From: Parachlorella kessleri
Lineage: Eukaryota > Chlorophyta > Trebouxiophyceae > Chlorellales > Chlorellaceae
Direction of reading: 5' to 3'
DNA length: 23,112 nucleotides
NCBI GenBank assembly: GCA_001598975.1
Contig: BBXU01001870.1
Span: 1-23,112, forward strand
Position numbers and translations under genes: made by a program. The notes beneath the pieces were generated by a model that did no database searches, was not told where the DNA came from, and saw only the letters and a program-made list of their open reading frames with translations. Positions 9,554 to 18,500 of this stretch are shown here, piece after piece. Positions within the stretch are counted from its first letter, which is position 1. Every line of letters starts with the position of its first letter.

Positions 9554-12500
9554 ATTACACAATGAGCAGCAGCGGAAGCAGCAGATCTTGAAGCAGCAGC
9601 GGTGGCTGCTATTCCTGCGGCACTGCGCCAAGTGCCCGGCTGGCGTGGTGAGTCCTTAATTTGAACACTGTGCTGCCTGCATTGTAAGGGCGAAGTTGTT
9701 GCTGGAGCTCGCCATTTCAGTAACATGAACTTCTATACTCTTGATGACCCTTAAAACTCATCTGTCCCGGCTCTTGCTATGTGGTCCTCTTGTGCTCATT
9801 GTTAAGAGCATTGTTGAGCCTGCAACAAAGGGCGACATGCGCATTGTTAGCATCTGGCAAACCAACGCTTCCGAGGGGGAGGGGCTCAGTCCTATGGCGG
9901 CAGCATTTGTCAGGTGCCGCTGTTGGGTGATTGCCTTGGCCACACTGAAGAAACATCTGCCAAATGTCATGTGTGTAGGAGGGGGAGGCTCAGTGCCAGT
10001 ACGGCACCACTTGCCATGTGGCGAAGGAGCTGTGGAAGCACCTTATCAACTGCAAAGATCAGTTCTGCACATACCCTAGGTGGGCAATTGATGTTAGCTC
10101 CTTATTCATTGTGGTTTGGTGCAATTTAGTGCAATCCCACCACTAAAACCAGCATCAGCGCTGCTCCGCTTGCTTTTGAGATGCTGTGTGGCTGAGGCTT
10201 CTTCTATAGTCCCCCCTCAGGCGTGTAGTAGAGAGGCCAACTTGTTCCTGGTTTTGTTTTGTGGGCGGACTGATGACAAGGATCGTCTCCTCTGGGTGCC
10301 TGCCCTCGCACTTGCTTGAGCAGGGCTCCCCGGCTTTGAACTTGATGTACCAAGGCACTGATTGTTGAATCCCAGGCTGTTTTGGCCATGCAGGTGCCAG
10401 CCCTCGCGCATGCTGCTGCGGCACCACCAGAAGTGCACCAGCGCGCAGTGCCCCGTGTGCACCCCGGTCAAGCAGTACGTCTCCAAGCAGCGCGCGATGA
10501 TGATGTCGCGCAAGGCGGCCGCGCTGCCGCCGGAGCAGCGGCAGGCGTACCTGATGCGGCTGCAGCAGGTGGGGGCGTCGCACCCCGAGCTCATGCAGCT
10601 GATGGAGGGCGGCGGTGGCACGGTGGTGGGCGGCGCCTCTGGGGCCAGTGCTGCCACAGCTGCGCAGGTGGGTGGCAGTGGTGGGTGGGTGGGGTCCGGG
10701 GTTGGTGGGACGGGCCGTCGATGCGTAGTCTGGGAAGGTTGCTCAGTGCTATTTGGATGGCCCCTTGCTCGACATTGTAGTAAATCTCCTGCTGTCTCAG
10801 AAGGGTTCAAGAATGGCAGTCCCAGTGGAAGTGCTGCCCTCTTCCTGGTGTTTGTGACAATGAGCATGTTGAGCCATGGCGTCGCAGCGCTCTTGCTAGC
10901 CATGAATCCAAAGACTTCGCACGCTCTGGAAAGCAGACGCGTCCCTTGCTTGCCTTGCAGCCGGACCCGTTTGCTGCAATGCACCCAAGCTTGGCGGCAG
11001 TGATGAACAACGGGGGTGGGAACAACATCTTGGCAGAAGCGCAGGCGGTGCGTATTGTGAAGTATCAGTGCTAACTCTGGGGTATACAGTTATGGCTAGG
11101 GTAGGCGCCAAGGCGGTTTGGTTCTTGGCTGCTGCTTTGTGGACCAGATAGCTGCTAGGGCATTATACGTCGGCGGTGTGGCAGCAGGGCTCGGCTGCGA
11201 TATTTGGTCATTTAACATGGGCGGTTCCATCCTCAGTGGGCGTCACCCTCACAGCCCGCCTTTGAAGTTTGCCTTCTTCCCCCGCTGAGGGGGCCACCCA
11301 AGCGATAGCGCACTTTCCTACAAGAGGCAATGGCCTTGAGACTTAACAGATTTGTTCTGCCACGGTCTTAGCATGCATGGTTCGTTTTCTTTGGGGTGCA
11401 GGCTCCCAAGCGGCAGCGCACCATCTTGCAGGAGAACATGGGCACCAGCCTGATTGAGTTCTTCAACCAGCAGCAGATCCGGCTGCACCTTGAGAAGCTC
11501 AAAGCCGCGCCGCAGCCAGGTGTGCAACAATCACGCAGGGGTGGGAAATGCGGGGAGCTGTTGCTGGTGTTTAAACAGTTTAAAAAATAGGTGGGGGCAG
11601 CTGATGAAAGTCATTCTCATTACGTTGCCATCCTGGCAAGGTATACAGCCATGGCGAGCTGCGCATGAACTAAAGATGAGAAGTTCTGGATGATTTACCT
11701 CCAATGCAACCATGTTGTGATGTTGATCTTGCAGCCAAGCCAAGCAAGGTCTTTACTCTTGAAGACCTGCCCAACTTTGAGGACGAGAACTCCTGCAAGG
11801 TTTGCGGCCTCAACCGGCTGACCTTCGAGCCGCCCTCTCTCTACTGCTTCTCTTGCGGCCAGCGCATCAAGCGCAACCAGGTGAGCGGCATGCCTCTGCT
11901 GTTACACGCATGGGGAAGGGTAATGTTTACTGCAGGGTGTACTCCTGACTTCTCTTACGGTCAATGCATCAAGCACATCATGTGGGGTGTCCGCACGGTT
12001 GCTGCTGTTGGGGGCAGTGTGCGGTGGGGCCGTGAAACTGCTTTTGCTCTCTTCAGCTTAAGAGTAGATGTGTGGCAGCTGGTGCAACACATGCCACACC
12101 TTTGCCTGCCGTATCAACGGCGCTTGTTGGCTTTCTGTTTCCTTGCTCTCTTTGCAGGTGTTCTACTGCACGCCTGCGGGCCACGAGATCAAGGGCAGCT
12201 GGTGCCACACGTGCTATACCGACATCAAGACCGACCGGCTGGAGCTGGACGGTTTCGTCGTGCGCAAAGCGGAGTTGGAGAAGCGGAAGAATGACGATGA
12301 GGTGAGCAGAGTGGGTAAAGTCAGCGGGGTGAGCTGGAGAAGCACGAGATCGAGGGGGTTTTACATTGTAAGCCAGCGACCTTCTCTTGAGTGGGGCACC
12401 AAATTGGGGAATCCCTGATATGCTCCTGGAAGTCTGCCTTCAGTGGCATCTACTACCATGTCAAAAGCGGCACTTGCCCTAAGCAGGGTTTACGCTTGCT

Positions 12501-15500
12501 CTCACCTTGCACGCTGGGAATGATCTCTTATGGGTTTCCTTTCTAGCAGTTATCCTGCCTGTTGACCGTGCAGGTGGAGGAGGGCTGGGTGCAGTGCGAC
12601 CGCTGCGAGGGCTGGGTGCACCAGATCTGCGGGCTCTTCAACAAGGGCCGCAACAACGAGGACGCCGGCTACCTGTGTCCACACTGCCTGCTGCATGGTA
12701 AGTGTCACCCAGGTTTGCTAAGGTTTCTGCAAGTGAGGATGCACGTTGGGTGGGACAAAAAAGTACCACAAGAAAGTGTAGGTATGTGAATGGTGGCCTG
12801 GCTACTGGCGAGCAAGAGCCGCCCGCACCTGTCCGTTGAAGATCCTTGGCAGCTGCCTCTGCCTTAATCGGTGTTCTCCCCACCGTTATGTTGCAGGCCT
12901 AGCTACTGGCGAGCGCAAGCTGCCCGCTGAGCGGCCGCAGGCCATGCTAAGCGCGAGGGACCTGCCACGCTGTGACCTGTCAGACCTGCTGGAGGCGCGG
13001 CTGGAGCGCACACTGCAGGTTGGCAGAGTGGAATGTAAACCTCTAGTTGTGTCCTGGGTTTGGCGTGGTGTTTGGGTAGAGTGTGGTGTTGGCGCTGGTG
13101 CCGCGCCACAGACAAGGGCTGTTGAGCCGTGGCTGGGGCGCACCATGCAGGTGTACCATAAATTGGTGCTGTACGACGGTAGTACTCCTGTGATGAAAGA
13201 TTGGCTGGGTCAGTAAATGTCACTAGACTGTGTTGCTCGCCATAGTTATGTCTGCAGCCTGCTGACTTCCCTGGGGCGTGGGTGGCTGGCAGGAGGGGCA
13301 TCTCCAGCACACCAGCCCGGACAGAATGAGTCCAGGACCACCACTTTCTCCTCCATGTGAAGGCAGTTGCCACGGTACTGACGCCTGCAGGAGGAGCGGC
13401 TGCAGCGCGCGACAGCCCTTGGCGTGCCGGTGGAGCAGGTGCCCACGGCGGAGGGGCTGACCGTGCGGGTGGTCAACAACGTGGTCAAGAAGAATGAGGT
13501 GAAGATGCGCTTCTTCGATGCCTTCAAGAACGATGGCTACCCGGAGGCTTTCCTGTACAAGCAGAAGGTGGGTGGTGGGCATCACTCTGCAAGTGCTTGG
13601 AAGTCTCCCATTGTGCCGGTGGACTTGATGTATTGCAAGGTGGCTGGAAGATATTGCGGCGTGTCCTTGCGTGGTTGGTGAGGCAGCATGGTGGTGAGCT
13701 GTGAAATCGACATTGGAGCGAGTTTTACACAACCTCGCTGTACTCAGATCGGTGGACCTCTGACCGCGCCATGTGTCTTGTATGTGCAGGTCATCCTGCT
13801 GTTCCAGAACATCGACGGCGTGGATCTGTGCCTGTACTGCCTGTACATGCAAGAGTACGGGGAGGAAGCCCCCGAGCCCAACAGGAAGATGTGTAAGTGA
13901 TGATCATGTCTTGAGGTCGAAATTTTGGGTGCTTCCGCATGAGCACCGAAAAAAGGACATTGCCCCGCACTTTATAGGTTGGGTTGATGAGCTGCATTGT
14001 GGGTAGCATCGTGCTGAAGCAGGGCCGCAGACAGGCCGCCCTAGTAGTTCATATATATGTGCGGCGTAGGGTTTTGTTTACAGGCGGCTACTTGCACTGC
14101 TCCCGCCCGCTCCTGAGGTCTCCCCCACTCGCTGCCCTGCCTGCCAAGCTTGGCCCTGCAGTGTGGCGTTCTTGCTTGTAACGGACTATCTTTCTTGGTC
14201 AGCGCCCTACCTTTCCAATCTCCAGGTGCTACACTCAGTGCCTATCCTCCGAGGCTAACCTTGGTTTCTAAAGCAAGTACGAGCCTTAATGTCATACTAT
14301 CCTTTGCAGTGTACCTCTCCTACCTGGACTCGGTCAAGTACTTCCAGCCGGAGGACGTGCAGGCGGCTGGGCGCAGCTTTGCGCTGCGCACGCTGGTGTA
14401 CCACGACCTGCTGGTGGGCTACTTGAAGTACATGAAGGACCGCGGCTTCCTGGCCATCTACATCTGGGCCTGCCCGCCGCTGCAGGTAGGTTGTGGGTCC
14501 GGTCTGGCTAGCCATGCGTGTGGGGAACTAGTCTCAAAACGCGTGCCTTAGAGGCCGTGTGGGGAAGTCTTGGCTGCAGCACCTGCACTGGCCCCTGGAG
14601 GAACTTGCCACAGAGGCAGGCAGGGAACTTTGCCGTGAACTAGAGATGCCACTGGCTGACGCCATGCAGGGTGATGACTACATCCTGTATTGCCACCCGG
14701 GCAAGCAGAAGACGCCTCGCTCGGACCGGCTGCGGGATTGGTACCACACCATGCTGCGACAGGTGCGTGCACATTGCCAGGTTCACTTCTGCCTCCCGAG
14801 TGTGGTGCGTGCCATTCTCTTCCTTGTTGAATATCCCTGAAGCAGCGCCTGTCCTCCCGGCCTTTTTCACTGGTTCCTTCGTCCTTATTCTCTCTTTGGG
14901 TTTGAGGCAGTAGACGACTAGCCCTCACAATTTTGCAGACTATTCCTGTCGATGGTGGGCATCCTCACGAATGCGAACAACCTGGATGATGGTTTGCAGG
15001 TCAACGGTGTAGGCATCATTGCGTGCTTGAGAGCGATCTTTTTTGCCACTGCTGGGTGGGAAAACAAAGTGCTTCAGGTCATGCCGTCGTTGCCCTGATG
15101 CAGGCCAAGGCGGAGGGGATTGTGACGTACGTGAGCAACCTGTATGACACGTACTTTGAGGGCGGCAAGGACCACCGCCTGGACAAGCCCTCCATCACCC
15201 ATGTGCCCTACTTTGAGGGCGACTACTGGCCCGGGGAGGCGGAGAACCTGCTGGCCAACCTGGGGGAGGAGCAGCGGCAGGCGGGCAAGAGCAGCAGCAA
15301 AGGTGAGGGGGCGGGCGGCTGCGGTGGTGTGTGAGTAAGCAGGGGGGGGTATGGGTGGGCTTGGGACACTGACGGAGGCTGCTGCTGCGGGCGGGCGGGC
15401 AGGAGCAGCGGCAAGGATGGGTGCTGGTTGGGTTGTGGGCTGCATTTAATAAAAGGGTAGGGGAAGTGCCGCGAAAGCACGGATTGTGAAGGCTGGCAGC

Positions 15501-18500
15501 TTGCTCTGGCTGCTGACGTGTAGAGATCATGGCTCTTGATGAGACCTGCTGCGGTCACCTGCCAAGCGCTTGGTTTGCACCCGTCTCTTCTGTGTGAGCC
15601 CAGCGAAGGCCTCAGAAGTGTGGGGCAAGTTTTTTCATATATCGGGGCCCCTGTTCTGTGCAGCGCGCAGCAAAGGCGGCAGCAAAGGCAAGCGCTACGG
15701 CGCCGGTGCTGGCACTGCCGACGAGCAGCTTCTGCAGCGGTTAGGGGATGTGATACAGGTAGGTGGAGGCCCTCAGAGTCTGCGAAGGAAGACATTTCGG
15801 TGTCATTGGCTTTTGTTTCGTCCCATGGGCCCTTCCATGACGCGCGGTATATGGTGCATTGCATGCCTTGGGGTGCATGGTGCACCCTTGCCTTGGTGCA
15901 CTTCAGGCCGCGGCTAGTATGCTGTTAGCAATTCATTCTATGTTTGGTTTGTCCTCGTGGAGTGCCACGGCGTGAGGTGCAGCTTGAATGGGTAATCTGA
16001 ACGTGGTATCTGGCTGAGGGTCAACCATCGAGGGTGACTAAGTCTTAAGCCTGTGATGTGTCGTGCAGGGCATGAAGGACGACTTCATGGTGGTGCATCT
16101 CCAGGAGCCCTGCTCGTACTGCAGGGAGTACATCTCCGGCGCGCCCAGGTGAGAGGGACAAAAGCACAAGGTTGCTCAGCACGCCACCAGGCAGCCAAAA
16201 CCAGCAACTGCTGTCTGACCCCCTCCCGTCAAGTGCATTTTCATCAGTAAACCACCATTTACATGAGTTGGAGTGGCGCCTGGGAGCTTGCAGCTTGAGA
16301 TTTCCCATGAGTCCCCCTTCCTGCAGGCAAACCCACACTGACCCGCCCCCGAGTAGGTTGTTGTCCAGGCTGTGCGCAGCTGCGACGGTCGTCTTTGCTC
16401 TGCGTAGACCGACGCACTGGGCTAAATGTTGTGTAAGCCTCCCCACCCTGCAGGCACGCCCACCCCAACCCGCCCCAGAAGGTGGTCATCAAGGCCGAGC
16501 GCAGCTTCGACGGCATCGTGCTGGACCGCCCCGGCGGCGAGGCTAGCCGGACCGTGGCCCTGCAGCGGTTCCAGCTGTGCGGCGGCTGCCTGACCAGAGA
16601 GCAGGGCGCGGCAGCAGGGCCGGGCGGCACGCCGCTCAAGGTGTGGAGGAGTTGGCGTCAGTGTGTGTTCCAACATGCCTGGTCGTCCTTGCCCCTGGAG
16701 GCAGCTTGCGGGCCCGGGCTGTGCGTCCTCTGGCGCTCCCCCGCTTGGCGTCACTGTCACTGCACCCGCGCAGGCGTCCCGGCGCCGGCATGGATTGCGG
16801 TCCTGCTGTGTAGGTGCCCTTGCCGTGTACTAAACCCTCCCTCCCTTTCCCTTCCTCCTGTGCAGCCCCGGGGGCTGCCCATTGGCATCGACCTGCGAGA
16901 CCTGCGGCCGCTGCCCTGCGCAGTCATCCCGCCCGCTACCGACAGCGTTTCGCAGCTGGAGAATGAGATCTTCGACAGCCGGCAGGTGGGTGCACTAGAT
17001 AGGTAGTGCCCATTCTGTGGAGCAGGCTGGACAGTGTAGTTGGTAAATGAGATCCCCCACAGCAGGGAGCATCTTGGTCGGCAAATCTCCCTAAGCTGTC
17101 TGTCACTCCACGGAACCACAGCTAAAGAAGAATGCAACTTTAACAGCGGCCATGTGGGTCACGGCCCACTGAAGCTTGCATCGGGTAAGGTATGCTCCTA
17201 CTGCTGACTTGCCAACCTCAAGTACCTGCCCAGCACTGCAACTTTGTGGTGCTCTGCTGCAAGCCTTTCCTGTCAATGGGCACGGCAAGTGCTGCCAATA
17301 CAAACACGCTGGGGGCAGATGTCAGGCAGAACTCAAGTTTGCACTGATTTTGTTTGCTGTGCAGGCCTTCCTGTCGCTCTGCCAAGGCAATCACTACCAG
17401 TTTGACACGCTGCGCCGGGCCAAGCACTCGTCCATGATGTGCCTCTACCACCTGCACAACCCCACCGCGCCCGCCTTCTCCTGCACATGTAACGTGTGCA
17501 ACCAGGAGATCGAGCCAGGGCAGGGCTTCCGCTGCACCGTGTGCTCCGACTTTGACATGTGTGCGACCTGCAAGGCGCGCGGGCTGGTGGTGCACCCACA
17601 TCCGCTGGCGGTGAGTTATGCGGCGTTATGCGTGCGTATTTTGCGGTGCTGATGTGCACTCGCTCGCTTCTGCATGTGGCTGCAGCGCATGTGGCTCGCT
17701 GCCTCCCACAGGGGCGTGGGCCTGGCGGTGTACCGTTGGTGCTTGCTGTGCTCATGTTACGGGGTACAGTACAAAGGCTGGCACCCAGTGCCGGATGTGG
17801 GTGGGCAGGCATGCAGCAGCTTCCTGGTCTGCATCAAATCGTCGAGCAGCACTAGGCGCCCTTATGTTTCAAGGCTGTCTATAAGTGGTAAAACCGCCCC
17901 CCTTAACTTCTCCCATTATTCCTTTCCCCTGCCGCAGCAGCACGTGCGCAAGATTGACGAGCAGCACCAGCGGCTGACCGAGAAGGAGCGCCAGGAGCGC
18001 AGCACGCACCTGCAGCGCACCATGTGGCTTCTGGTGCACGCCTCTGGCTGCGCCGACCCCCACTGCACCAGCAGCAACTGCGCCAAGGTCAAGGGCCTGT
18101 TTAACCACGCGCTCAGCTGCCCCAAGAAGATCGCGGGCGGCTGCCCGTACTGCCGCCGGATGTGGGCGCTGCTGCAGGCGCACGCCAAGACGTGCACGGC
18201 CAGTGACTGCCCGGTGCCGCGTTGCAGGTGGGCGGGCATGTTGTGTATTGAGTGTATTGAGTTGCTGGGTTTTGGCTGGGGAGAGACTGCCCGGATGCCA
18301 GTGGGGATCCATGGGAGAGCCCAGGACCTTGCGTGCTGGGGCTGGGATGGCCCAAGTTCGATGGCATATTGAATGCCTGGCCAGCCCGTCCAGTTGTTAA
18401 ATCAAGGAACGGAATTGGAGAGGACTTGCGTCAAGCTTGTGCTGAGTTTGCCACCACTTTATTTAGTCGGCCTGGCAGCTGCAGTTGCATGTCGCGATAG

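Larger units (their letters stand above)
7676..9554 (+). repeat. Gln/Gly/Met-rich low-complexity linker with CAG runs
   Basis: Exons 4-6 encode many short glutamine tracts, glycine runs and MVP/MPM motifs. The longest pure tract is nine CAG plus two CAA at 9522-9554 (11 Gln). Others lie near 7676-7710, 8834-8874 and 9048-9125. Disordered Gln-rich linkers are usual in co-activators. The CAG arrays are likely length-variable between strains (inference). Confidence 0.85.
11735..12697 (+). other. RING/PHD-like zinc module (exons 11-13)
   Basis: Cys pairs CKVCG, CFSCG and CHTCY are followed by a PHD finger, [19 protein letters not shown]...CPHC. Plant HACs have the same module directly before the catalytic domain; in animal p300 the RING and PHD sit between bromodomain and HAT. 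No bromodomain precedes it here. Confidence 0.88.
12897..15302 (+). other. KAT11 catalytic domain coding region (exons 14-19)
   Basis: Motifs in order: [105 protein letters not shown]. By motif the IWACPP tryptophan (about residue 1142) matches p300 Trp1436 and the DWY tyrosine (about 1173) matches the catalytic Tyr1467. Acetyl-CoA-binding and catalytic motifs are intact, so the enzyme should be active. Confidence 0.92.

Noticed and set aside
12068..12418. 116-codon frame containing GSWCNTCHT and GSWCHTCYT as a two-finger protein
   Set aside because: The first motif is an intronic echo; a good TTTGCAG acceptor at 12157 and phase continuity show that only the second is coding.
14939..15033. 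Alternative, mutually exclusive version of HAC exon 19
   Set aside because: The intronic copy is frame-shifted relative to the preceding exon and reaches a stop within about 16 codons, so it cannot replace the catalytic exon.
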